NCBI GenBank assembly: GCA_018710805.1
Contig: DVJG01000079.1
Span: 1 to 8,673, forward strand
DNA from: Candidatus Faecousia faecipullorum
GTDB lineage: Bacteria > Bacillota > Clostridia > Oscillospirales > Oscillospiraceae
Direction: 5' to 3'
Length of the DNA stretch: 8,673 nucleotides
Below the pieces are notes generated by a model that worked only from the letters and a program-made list of their open reading frames with translations, ran no database searches and had not been told where the DNA came from. This document shows positions 1 through 5,673 of this stretch, piece after piece; position 1 is the stretch's first letter; every line of letters begins with the position of its first letter. A program made the translations under genes and the position numbers.

Positions 1-451
1 GGTTGCGGAGAATCAGTTCCGGGTCGTTGGAGGAGTAGAGAAACTGCACCGGGTCGGAGATTTTGTACTCCACGAAGAAATCCACGTTGACGATGTTGTA
101 GTCTCCGGTGATCATGGCGCTTTCTCTTTCGTCAAAGAAGTCCGGGTTCTGGCTGTTGTAGCCCAGTTCGATTTTCTGGTAGACGTTCACGTCCACCTTT
201 TCCACCTGCTGGATGCCCAGGGGGAGCTTGAAGTGAACGCCGGCATCGGTGACGTCGGTGACGGCGCCGAAGGTGGTGACCACGGCCTGCTGCTTGTCGT
301 CCACGGTGTAGAAGCAGGTCCCGGCGATGCCCAGGCCAATGAGCACCAGCACCACAATGAGGGCATTGCGGCCCAGGCGCTTGAAGCTGAATTTCTTACG
401 GGGCGGCGTGGGCTGATTCCCAGGCCAGGAGTAGGTTCCGTTTTCGTCCAT
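1..451 (-). CDS. hflK: HflK-type SPFH/band 7 membrane protein, N-terminal part (runs off left edge)
   Basis: About 150 codons are visible and the frame is still open at base 1, so the C-terminal part is missing. The product starts MDENGTYSWP, has a Pro- and Lys-rich cytoplasmic stretch (residues 11-28), one membrane segment (about 29-49), then the start of an SPFH/band 7 domain, including QQAVVTTFGAV and the pattern SAMITGDYNIVNVDFFVEYK. That pattern matches the HflK branch, whose members read MLT(E/G)D.NIV.V...V.Y in the same place. HflK normally pairs with HflC in a large membrane assembly that holds and modulates the FtsH protease; hflC would be expected just beyond the left edge. The start is supported by AAAGGAG placed 9 bases before the ATG. 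It lies 15 bases after the stop of the regulator gene, so the two are probably co-transcribed. A different SPFH member (a stomatin-like protein) is the main alternative. Confidence 0.85.
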   Translation of the reverse strand, partial: MDENGTYSWPGNQPTPPRKKFSFKRLGRNALIVVLVLIGLGIAGTCFYTVDDKQQAVVTTFGAVTDVTDAGVHFKLPLGIQQVEKVDVNVYQKIELGYNSQNPDFFDERESAMITGDYNIVNVDFFVEYKISDPVQFLYSSNDPELILRN

Positions 452-466
452 ATTGGTTTGCTCCTT

Positions 467-997
467 TCAAAGTGTTTGCATGATGGTTTCTGCTTTGGCC
501 CGGAGGCAGTTGGCTGCCCAGCACAGGTCCATGACCCGCAGGACCTGGCGCAGCTTCTCCCGGGTGCCGGGGTCGGAATAGTCGGCGGTAAGCCGATCCA
601 GGGCGTTGTTCAGGTCTTCGGAACTTCGCACCTGGTCAAAAAGGGACACGAAGAGAAAATACAGCTGGGAGTCAGCCACCAGATCGTCGCTTTCGTCTGC
701 CAGGTCGCCGTTGAGATACTCCATCAGGTGCAGGGATTCCTCCAAGGGCAGGATGCCCCGGAGAAGGTTGATGTTGATGAGACGGCAAAGCTGTTCCAGG
801 GTGTAGCGCTTTTTCTGGGGCGGCGAGAGAAACCCCCGCTTGACCCAGTTCTGTACGGTGTAGGGCTCCAGCCCTGTGACGCTGGCCACCTGGCTCAGGG
901 TCAGTCCTCCGGCGAGGAACAGGGACTTGATACGCATCTCCGGGCTGCCGGCTTCGTCATCAAGCCCCAGGGTGGTCCCTGGTAAAAAACGCTCCAT
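467..997 (-). CDS. DUF1836 / MerR-like helix-turn-helix regulator
   Basis: The gene encodes 176 residues. Residues about 32-78 form a MerR-like winged helix-turn-helix (LTLSQVASVTGLEPYTVQNW, then KRGFLSPPQKKRYTLEQL), with the 'G.L..P..KRYT.EQL' wing typical of DUF1836 proteins of Firmicutes. The remainder (about 80-176) is a helical domain with no visible metal-binding or catalytic pattern. The length fits the family. The start is set by a strong AAAGGAGG five bases before the ATG. A near-consensus promoter lies just upstream (1046-1074) and hflK follows after 15 bases, so this is the first gene of a two- or three-gene unit. A role in controlling its own operon or membrane-protein quality control is inferred from position only; no DUF1836 target is known to me. 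Family assignment is by recalled pattern, not a search. Confidence 0.75.
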   Translation of the reverse strand: MERFLPGTTLGLDDEAGSPEMRIKSLFLAGGLTLSQVASVTGLEPYTVQNWVKRGFLSPPQKKRYTLEQLCRLININLLRGILPLEESLHLMEYLNGDLADESDDLVADSQLYFLFVSLFDQVRSSEDLNNALDRLTADYSDPGTREKLRQVLRVMDLCWAANCLRAKAETIMQTL

Positions 998-1045
998 GGG
1001 AACCTCCTTTCTGCATTCCCAAAACCATGTTTATCGGATGAATTG

Positions 1046-1074
1046 ATAATATCATATGGTTGCGTGATTGTCAA
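1046..1074 (-). promoter_or_regulatory. Sigma-A promoter of the regulator-hflK unit
   Basis: Read on the minus strand, TTGACA (1069-1074) and TATTAT (1046-1051) are separated by exactly 17 bases (1052-1068). The -35 is a perfect match and the -10 is five of six. Expected transcription start is near 1039, giving a leader of about 40 bases before the ATG at 997. A perfect 11-base palindrome, TGATAATATCA (1044-1054), covers the -10 and may be an operator. Confidence 0.85.
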
Positions 1075-1119
1075 GAGGTGTTCAATAATAATTTGTGCGG
1101 CATCCATTCCAAGGTCGAC

Positions 1120-1156
1120 AAAAATAAAACCGCCGATGGATTTTCCATCGGCGGTT
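1120..1156 (-). terminator. Rho-independent terminator after the nucleotidyltransferase
   Basis: A perfect 13-bp stem (1128-1140 with 1144-1156, sequence AACCGCCGATGGA and its complement) with a 3-base loop is followed on the minus strand by TTTATTTTT (about 1120-1128). It begins 12 bases past the nucleotidyltransferase stop and insulates that gene from the regulator-hflK promoter. Confidence 0.93.
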
Positions 1157-1168
1157 CTGTTATAAGAT

Positions 1169-2089
1169 TCAGCCCCACAGTCCGTTGGGGTACTTGCCTT
1201 CCTCGGTCATTTTCTTCAGGGCGTTGACCACCATAGGCTTGTCCGCGGCGTAGGTCACGCCGAACCAGCGGTCGGGAGAGGTCAGGACCTTCACAGAGGC
1301 CTTGCCTTCCTCAATGAGCTGGGCCACGGGAATGGGCAGGAAGTATTCGCACTTCAGGGGGTTGGTGGGCATGGCTTTTTCCAGGAACTTGGGGAACCGG
1401 GCGGCCATTTCGTCCAGCATGCTGGGCATAAAGCCCCACATATTCATGGACACGGTGGTGTCGGGAGCCAGGTCCACCCAGTGCTCGCCGTCCTCGGTGA
1501 AGCGGATGCCGTCTGCCTGCTTTTCAATCCGGGTGCGCTCGGTGACCTCGGTCAGGTAGCCCTCGGCGTTGGTGACGCAGACGCCCCGGGCAACGCTGCC
1601 GTTGTCGGTGACGGTCTTGCTGAGCTCATAGCCCACCATGCAGTGGCCGTTGGGCTCCGTGTTCCGGGAGAGGTAGTCGTAAATGACCTTGTAGGCGGAC
1701 TTTCCGTAGTAGTCGTCGGCATTGATGACCACGAAGGGGGCGCCGTCAATGGCCTTGGCGGCGGACATCACTGCGTGAGCCGTGCCCCAGGGCTTGGTGC
1801 GTCCCTCGGGAAGGGTAAAGCCTGCGGGCAGGTTGTCCAACTCCTGATAGGCATAGCGAATTTCCACAGGGGCCTTTTCCAGGCGCTTGCCAACGGTGGT
1901 CATGAAGTCCTCCCGGATGGCTTCCTTGATGATGAGAACCACAGTGTCAAAGCCCGCCTGATGGGCGTCGTAAATGGAGTAGTCCAGAATGGCCTCGCCC
2001 TGGCTGCCCACGGGGTCGATCTGCTTGAGTCCGCCGTAGCGGCTGCCCATACCGGCGGCCAAGACAACGAGTACCGGTTTCTTTGCCAT
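1169..2089 (-). CDS. Sugar-1-phosphate nucleotidyltransferase (GalU/RmlA-like)
   Basis: The 306-residue cytoplasmic enzyme begins with the nucleotide-binding signature of NTP:sugar-phosphate nucleotidyltransferases: LAAGMGSRYGGLKQ (residues 10-23; G13, G15, R17, K22). WGTAHAV (101-107) fits the base/sugar-binding loop, and INADDYYG (122-129) carries the acidic metal ligands D125/D126. Such enzymes make NDP-sugars from a sugar-1-phosphate and UTP or dTTP, releasing pyrophosphate; the sugar and base cannot be read from sequence. It most resembles the ~300-residue subfamily that in other gut bacteria lies beside an N-acetylhexosamine kinase, rather than housekeeping GalU; no such kinase is in this window. 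The start is supported by AAGGAG about 10 bases before the ATG. It has its own promoter (2134-2162) and terminator (1120-1156), so it is probably transcribed alone. Confidence 0.85.
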   Translation of the reverse strand: MAKKPVLVVLAAGMGSRYGGLKQIDPVGSQGEAILDYSIYDAHQAGFDTVVLIIKEAIREDFMTTVGKRLEKAPVEIRYAYQELDNLPAGFTLPEGRTKPWGTAHAVMSAAKAIDGAPFVVINADDYYGKSAYKVIYDYLSRNTEPNGHCMVGYELSKTVTDNGSVARGVCVTNAEGYLTEVTERTRIEKQADGIRFTEDGEHWVDLAPDTTVSMNMWGFMPSMLDEMAARFPKFLEKAMPTNPLKCEYFLPIPVAQLIEEGKASVKVLTSPDRWFGVTYAADKPMVVNALKKMTEEGKYPNGLWG

Positions 2090-2133
2090 GATCCATGATC
2101 TCCTTATTCTATATTGTAGGGTCTGCTATGGGT

Positions 2134-2162
2134 ATTATAACCCATAAAAATAGAGAAAGCAA
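2134..2162 (-). promoter_or_regulatory. Promoter of the nucleotidyltransferase with overlapping dyad
   Basis: On the minus strand a perfect TATAAT -10 (2134-2139) sits 17 bases from TTGCTT (2157-2162), a three-of-six -35. The -10 is exactly centred in a dyad with 7-bp arms TATGGGT/ACCCATA (2127-2133 and 2140-2146). The -35 starts only 6 bases after the gluQ stop codon. Confidence 0.7.
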
Positions 2163-2168
2163 GGCCAA

Positions 2169-3089
2169 TTATAGGGTGCTTCCCTCAAAGAAAATGCTCT
2201 CCCCGGCCACCTTTTCCCAGGAGAACAGCCCTGCCAGCTCCCGGGCGCTGAGGTCTGTGTCCTGGTCGATGATCCCTGCGGCATAGCAGAGCTTTCCGAT
2301 GAGCCGCTGAGGGGTGACCCTTGTCCGGAGAACCCCCAGGTCCAGGTCCCTGTCCCGCTTGCTGAGCCGCCGTCCGTCGGAGGCAAGAAGCATGGGCACA
2401 TGGGCATAGGAGGGGTGGGAAAATCCGAAGAGTTCCTGGAGATACATCTGCCTTGGGGCCGAGGACAGCAGGTCCATGCCCCGGACCACCTCCGTGACCC
2501 CGGCGAGGCCGTCGTCCACGGTGACCGCCAGCTGATAGACATACACCCCGTCAGCCCGGCGCACCACCATATCCCCGCAGTCCCGGGCTAGGTTCCAGCG
2601 GGACACCCCCTGGACCAGGTCCTCCACCACCCACTGCCGGTCCGGAACCATGACCCGCCAGGCCGGGTCCCGCCGGAAGGCGGCCCGCTCCGCCTCCGTC
2701 AGATTCCGACAGGTGCCGGGATAGACGTAGGTCCCGTCGGAGAGATGGGGAGCGTCGGCGCTGTGCAACTGGCTTCTGGTGCAGTAGCAGGGATAGAGAA
2801 GGCCCTTTTCGTAAAGAATCCGAAAGTATGTATCATAAATGTCTGACCGGGTGCTCTGGGCCGGGGTTTCCCGGTCCCAGTCCAGGCCCAGCCAGCGAAG
2901 GTCCTGCCGCAAAATTTCCGCAAATTCCCCGCTGGTCCGCTGGGTGTCCAGGTCCTCCATGCGAAGCACCATTTCCCCGTCCCGGCTCCGGACCGAAGCC
3001 CAGGCCAGCAGGGCCGAAAACACGTTTCCCAGGTGCATCCGCCCCGAGGGCGTGGGAGCAAACCGGCCTGTGGGTTTCAGTTCAGCCAT
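2169..3089 (-). CDS. gluQ: Glutamyl-Q tRNA(Asp) synthetase
   Basis: The protein is a truncated glutamyl-tRNA synthetase that keeps the catalytic Rossmann fold and lacks the anticodon-binding domain. Known family members attach glutamate to queuosine at position 34 of tRNA(Asp). Counting from the ATG at 3089 it has 306 residues, normal for the family. Visible signatures are the HIGH-like box APTPSGRMHLGN (11-22), RMEDLDTQR (43-51), zinc ligands C101, C103, Y123 and C127 (CYC and YPGTC, the family's C-x-C...Y-x3-C layout), and the KMSKS-like loop RRLSKRD (240-246). A GTG 12 bases upstream (3101) is in frame, but MAELKPTGRFAPTPSG fits the family N-terminus better. The start lies inside the 3' end of the preceding small gene, with only a weak GGTGG ahead of it, so translation is probably coupled. 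Confidence 0.92.
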   Translation of the reverse strand: MAELKPTGRFAPTPSGRMHLGNVFSALLAWASVRSRDGEMVLRMEDLDTQRTSGEFAEILRQDLRWLGLDWDRETPAQSTRSDIYDTYFRILYEKGLLYPCYCTRSQLHSADAPHLSDGTYVYPGTCRNLTEAERAAFRRDPAWRVMVPDRQWVVEDLVQGVSRWNLARDCGDMVVRRADGVYVYQLAVTVDDGLAGVTEVVRGMDLLSSAPRQMYLQELFGFSHPSYAHVPMLLASDGRRLSKRDRDLDLGVLRTRVTPQRLIGKLCYAAGIIDQDTDLSARELAGLFSWEKVAGESIFFEGSTL

Positions 3090-3454
3090 CCAATCCACCA
3101 CAGCACAATGCCGCCAATGGCGGCAAGCTCCAGAAACAGCAGAAGCAGAAGTCCTCCCACGCCTTTTTTCTTTTTCGGGGCCTCCTCCCGGACCATGCGG
3201 TGGTCCTGGGGGTCCAGCTGGGCGCTGCGGATATCGGCCTGGGTTTTTCCCGGGGAGGGCTGGAAGCTCACGGTGTCGGGCTTTTCATTTAAAAGGGCCT
3301 CCACCTCCCGGAGCCAGTCGTTTTCCGGGGTGTCCTCGGTTAAAAGCGCATCCAGGCTGGCATTAAAGGCGGCCTGGTCCTCTTCCTCACGCTCCGCCCG
3401 GAGCTCCTCATCCATCTTCCGCAGATACTTTCTGGGATCGTCAAACATTGCCAT
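3077..3454 (-). CDS. Small tail-anchored membrane protein of unknown function
   Basis: I do not recognise this 125-residue protein. It has a highly charged, helical N-terminal part (DDPRKYLRKMDEELRAEREE, residues 5-24), a polar linker, a basic patch KKKK (94-97) and one hydrophobic segment (about 99-122) ending WWIGWLN, so it should be a tail-anchored membrane protein with its N-terminus in the cytoplasm. The start is supported by AAAAGGAGG eight bases before the ATG and a promoter 24 bases upstream. Its 3' end overlaps the gluQ start by 13 bases, making it first gene of a two-gene unit. The codons for LAAIGG inside the membrane segment form a perfect hairpin, TGCCGCCAATGGCGGCAA on the plus strand (3109-3126), that recurs in the repeat block at 3787-3804. 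No function is proposed. Confidence 0.8.
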   Translation of the reverse strand: MAMFDDPRKYLRKMDEELRAEREEEDQAAFNASLDALLTEDTPENDWLREVEALLNEKPDTVSFQPSPGKTQADIRSAQLDPQDHRMVREEAPKKKKGVGGLLLLLFLELAAIGGIVLWWIGWLN

Positions 3455-3477
3455 AGCGCATCCCTCCTTTTACCGTT

Positions 3478-3506
3478 ATTTTAGTACAAGCAAAGGGTAA
3501 AGTAAA
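3478..3506 (-). promoter_or_regulatory. Probable promoter of the small membrane protein-gluQ unit
   Basis: On the minus strand TTTACT (3501-3506, four of six) and TAAAAT (3478-3483, five of six) are 17 bases apart. The -10 ends 23 bases before the start codon at 3454, and AAAAGGAGG lies in between. The stretch upstream is A/T-rich (3507-3516). Confidence 0.6.
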
Positions 3507-3561
3507 GAGAAAAAAGCCAGCCCTGGAAAAAGGAGCCATGAAGAAACGGTGATACACAGTA

Positions 3562-3853
3562 GGGGAGGCATTTATGCCTCCCTGAGACTGTCGAAAAACC
3601 CCTTTGGGCTTTTCCGACAAACTCTGGCAGCCTGCTGCGCGCATAATTTGCCCCCCGGTGGGGGACAAATTCCACACTTGCAGTCTGAGAAGTGTTTTCT
3701 GCCAGGTACAGAAGGTGAATTGCTCCGAAGGAGCAAGAGAGGCCACCCTGGGGTGCGCCCCGGCAGAAAACGGATTGGACTCTATTTGCCGCCAATGGCG
3801 GCAAACTCTGCGAGGCTTTTTTGACAAGCTGGGGGAGGCATTTATGCCTCCCT
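3562..3853. repeat. Composite inverted-repeat block with inverted end units (MITE-like)
   Basis: Non-coding. The same 22-base self-complementary hairpin sequence occurs exactly at 3562-3583 and 3832-3853 (arms GGGAGGCAT/ATGCCTCCC). Inward from the left copy reads CTGTCGAAAAA (3588-3598); inward from the right copy, on the opposite strand, reads CTTGTCAAAAAA (3817-3828). The block therefore has inverted end units of about 35 bases. Inside are an imperfect hairpin (3589-3619), a hairpin with AATTTG/CAAATT base and C/G-rich top (3645-3671), a possible three-way junction (3694-3771) and a perfect 9-bp hairpin TTTGCCGCC/GGCGGCAAA (3785-3805). CAAACTCTG occurs at 3618-3626 and 3802-3810. Open frames crossing the block have no start signals or recognisable products. 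It resembles the short interspersed palindromic elements of Clostridia genomes; mobility is inferred. Confidence 0.65.
3694..3771. other. Possible three-way-junction RNA fold inside the repeat block
   Basis: A perfect 10-bp outer stem, GTTTTCTGCC (3694-3703) with GGCAGAAAAC (3762-3771), encloses two perfect inner hairpins: TTGCTCC-GAA-GGAGCAA (3720-3736) and CACCC-TG-GGGTG (3744-3755). The layout would fold in RNA of either strand or as a DNA cruciform. No promoter of its own is visible, and I match it to no known RNA family. Confidence 0.4.
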
Positions 3854-3890
3854 CTTGTTCTGCTATGCAGGCGCTGGCCTTTGCCCGAAA

Positions 3891-3947
3891 GGGAGGGATA
3901 AATCCCTCCCCTACAGAGGGCGGCCAAAAATAGCAGGGGAGGCATTT
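3891..3947. repeat. Further GGGAGG-type hairpin and partial repeat copy
   Basis: A perfect hairpin with 9-bp arms GGGAGGGAT/ATCCCTCCC and an AA loop (3891-3910) is followed by CTACAG; read on the minus strand it is CTGTAGGGGAGG, matching CAGTAGGGGAGG at the left edge of the neighbouring block (3557-3568). At 3935-3947 AGGGGAGGCATTT repeats the left edge (3561-3573) but lacks the second hairpin arm and runs into TTTTGACAAGC (3945-3955), also present at 3819-3829. This looks like a truncated or rearranged copy. No gene is seen between 3853 and 3955. Confidence 0.6.
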
Positions 3948-3955
3948 TGACAAGC

Positions 3956-3992
3956 AAAAAGGTGCCACTCCGAAGAGTGACACCTTTTTTTA
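3956..3992 (-). terminator. Bidirectional-looking terminator at the end of the oad operon
   Basis: The stem GGTG-C-CACTC (3961-3970) pairs with GAGTG-A-CACC (3975-3984) with one mismatch and a CGAA tetraloop. It is flanked by five A on the left and eight T on the right, so each strand has a U-tract after the stem. On the minus strand it lies 7 bases beyond the oadB stop and ends in CACCTTTTTGC. With no plus-strand gene nearby, its role is to end the oad transcript. Confidence 0.88.
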
Positions 3993-3998
3993 AATTGC

Positions 3999-5210
3999 TT
4001 AGCCAAAGACGCTCAGCAGGAAGCCGGCGGCGATGGCGGAGCCGATAACGCCGGCCACGTTGGGGCCCATGGCGTGCATCAGCAGGAAGTTGGAGGGGTT
4101 GGCCTTCTGACCCTGGACGTTGGACACGCGGGCCGCCATGGGAACGGCGGACACGCCTGCGGAACCAATCAGGGGGTTGACCTTGCCGCCGGTGAGCTTG
4201 CACATGACGTTGCCGCCCAGCAGGCCGCCTGCGGTGGAAAGACCGAAGGCAACCACGCCCAGCACAACGATCTTCAGGGTGCTGGCGGTGAGGAAGGTGG
4301 AGCCCACCATGGTGGCGCCCACGGCGGTGGACAGCAGAATGGTGATGATGTTCATCATAGCGTTCTGCACGGTGTCGCTGAGGCGGTCGGTGCAGCCGGT
4401 CTCCTTGAAGAGGTTGCCCAGCATCAGGCAGCCGATCAGAGGAGCGGTGTCAGGCAGCAGCAGAGCCACAAAAATGGTGACCAGAATGGGGAAGACGATC
4501 TTCTCGGTCTTGGAAACCACACGGGTCTGGACCATCTTGATCTTCCGATCCTTGGCGGAGGTCAGGGCATTCATAATGGGGGGCTGAATCAGAGGAATCA
4601 GAGCCATGTAGGAGTAGGCGGCCACGGCAATGGCGCCAAGCAGATGGGGAGCCAGCTTGGAGGTCAGGAAGATGGCGGTGGGGCCGTCGGCGCCGCCGAT
4701 GATGCCGATGGAGGAAGCCTCGGAGCCGGTGAAGCCCAGCAGGATAGCACAGAAGAAGGCAGCGAAGACGCCCAGCTGAGCGGCAGCGCCCAGCAGCAGG
4801 CTCTTGGGGTTAGACAGCAGAGGGCCGAAGTCGGTCATGGCGCCAACGCCCATAAAGATCAGGCAGGGATACAGGGAGGTCTTGACGCCGATGTAGAAGA
4901 TATCCAGCAGACCGCCTTGGCGCATGATCTCGCCGTAGCTGTGATAGAATTCGCTGCTCTCGTCCATGAAGGCCGTCCACAGCTCCTGGTGATACAATCC
5001 GCCCATAGGCAGGTTGGAGAGCAGGCAGCCGAAGGCGATGCCTACCAGCAGCAGGGGCTCAAACTTCTTCACGATGCCGAGGTACAGCAGCACGCAGGCG
5101 ATGACCAGCATCACCAGGTACTGCCAGCCGCCGGAAGTAAATCCGGAAAAAATTGCGGCGAAACCGGATTTATTCCAGAGATTCAGGAGAATTTCACCAA
5201 TATTGATCAT
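3999..5210 (-). CDS. oadB: Sodium-translocating decarboxylase beta subunit
   Basis: This 403-residue polytopic membrane protein is the beta subunit of the biotin-dependent sodium-pump decarboxylases (OadB/MmdB/GcdB). It decarboxylates carboxybiotin and couples this to Na+ export. Key positions are present: GGADGPTAIF (172-181) with D175, the counterpart of the Na+-site Asp203 of Klebsiella OadB, and NPLIGSAGVS (346-355), where N346, G350 and S355 keep the spacing of Klebsiella N373, G377 and S382. VGAMTDFGPLLSNPK (122-136) is also typical. The sequence is mostly hydrophobic segments throughout, and the length is slightly below the usual ~430. AGGAGG lies six bases before the ATG and overlaps the stop of the biotin-carrier gene (TAAGGAGG), which suggests coupled translation. 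Last gene of the operon, followed by a terminator. The beta subunit alone cannot tell which substrate the complex uses; the alpha subunit points to oxaloacetate. Confidence 0.95.
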   Translation of the reverse strand: MINIGEILLNLWNKSGFAAIFSGFTSGGWQYLVMLVIACVLLYLGIVKKFEPLLLVGIAFGCLLSNLPMGGLYHQELWTAFMDESSEFYHSYGEIMRQGGLLDIFYIGVKTSLYPCLIFMGVGAMTDFGPLLSNPKSLLLGAAAQLGVFAAFFCAILLGFTGSEASSIGIIGGADGPTAIFLTSKLAPHLLGAIAVAAYSYMALIPLIQPPIMNALTSAKDRKIKMVQTRVVSKTEKIVFPILVTIFVALLLPDTAPLIGCLMLGNLFKETGCTDRLSDTVQNAMMNIITILLSTAVGATMVGSTFLTASTLKIVVLGVVAFGLSTAGGLLGGNVMCKLTGGKVNPLIGSAGVSAVPMAARVSNVQGQKANPSNFLLMHAMGPNVAGVIGSAIAAGFLLSVFG

Positions 5211-5221
5211 GGATATCCTCC

Positions 5222-5671
5222 TTAGTTGAGGACAACCAGAGTAGCGCCGGTGTCAACGGTAGCGCCCTTAGCAACCAGGACCTGAGCAACGGTGCCGGCC
5301 TTGGGGGCGAAAATCTCGTTCTCCATCTTCATGGCTTCCAGAACCACCAGCAGGTCGCCTTCCTTCACGGCCTGTCCGGCGGTGACGGCAACCTTCAGGA
5401 TGTTGCCGGGCATGGGAGCGTTGACGGCTTCGCCAGCCACGGGAGCGGCAGGAGCAGCAGCGGGAGCAGCGGCGGGGGCGGCGGCGGGAGCAGCGGCGGG
5501 GGCGGCGGGAGCAGCAGGAGCGGCAGCGGGGGCAGCAGCGGGGGCAGCAGCGGGGGCAGCAGCGGGAGCGGCGGCAGGAGCCACAGCCTCGTACTCGTCC
5601 AGGAGCATGGCCTTACCGGCTTCGACCTCCACCTCGTAGGTGGTGCCGTTCAGGGTCACTTTGTATTTCAT
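5222..5671 (-). CDS. Free-standing biotin carboxyl carrier subunit
   Basis: The 149-residue protein carries the CO2 between the alpha and beta subunits on a biotin. Residues 1-30 form a short N-terminal domain starting MKYKVTLNGTTYEVEVE, about 31-78 are an almost pure Ala/Pro linker, and about 82-149 are a biotinyl/lipoyl domain with the biotinylation motif EAMKMEN (112-118; K115 is the modified lysine). Free carriers of this design are known from methylmalonyl-CoA and glutaconyl-CoA decarboxylases (MmdC/GcdC), whereas Klebsiella-type OadA has the domain fused to its C-terminus. Its ATG is 2 bases after the oadG stop, with AGGAGG inside the end of oadG. Biotin attachment needs a BirA ligase, not in this window. 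Classification is firm; a name such as oadC, mmdC or gcdC would be arbitrary, so no symbol is given. Confidence 0.95.
   Translation of the reverse strand: MKYKVTLNGTTYEVEVEAGKAMLLDEYEAVAPAAAPAAAPAAAPAAAPAAAPAAPAAPAAAPAAAPAAAPAAAPAAPVAGEAVNAPMPGNILKVAVTAGQAVKEGDLLVVLEAMKMENEIFAPKAGTVAQVLVAKGATVDTGATLVVLN
5438..5581 (-). repeat. 12-base tandem repeat encoding the Ala/Pro linker
   Basis: The region codes for a run of AAAP units (12 bases each, GCN GCN GCN CCN), broken by shorter AAP units near residues 52-59 and 74-77. On the plus strand it reads as a purine-rich GGNGCNGCNGC pattern. Third positions differ between units, so the copies are related but not identical; unit number probably varies between strains. 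Confidence 0.9.
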
Positions 5672-5673
5672 AA

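Noticed and set aside
901..1107. 68-codon minus-strand open frame over the regulator promoter
   Set aside because: It overlaps the promoter and the start of the regulator in another frame, and has no ribosome binding site or recognisable product.
3557..3955. CRISPR array
   Set aside because: The repeated units are palindromes at irregular spacing and in both orientations, with no regular spacers and no cas genes nearby.
3441..4203. Open frames of 180 and 240 codons crossing the repeat block on the minus strand
   Set aside because: They are open only by chance through inverted repeats and overlap the terminator and the end of oadB. They have no ribosome binding site and low-complexity products.
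4074..5225. 383-codon plus-strand open frame opposite oadB
   Set aside because: Gln/Gly/His-rich antisense translation with no family signature; oadB on the other strand has intact sodium-site residues.
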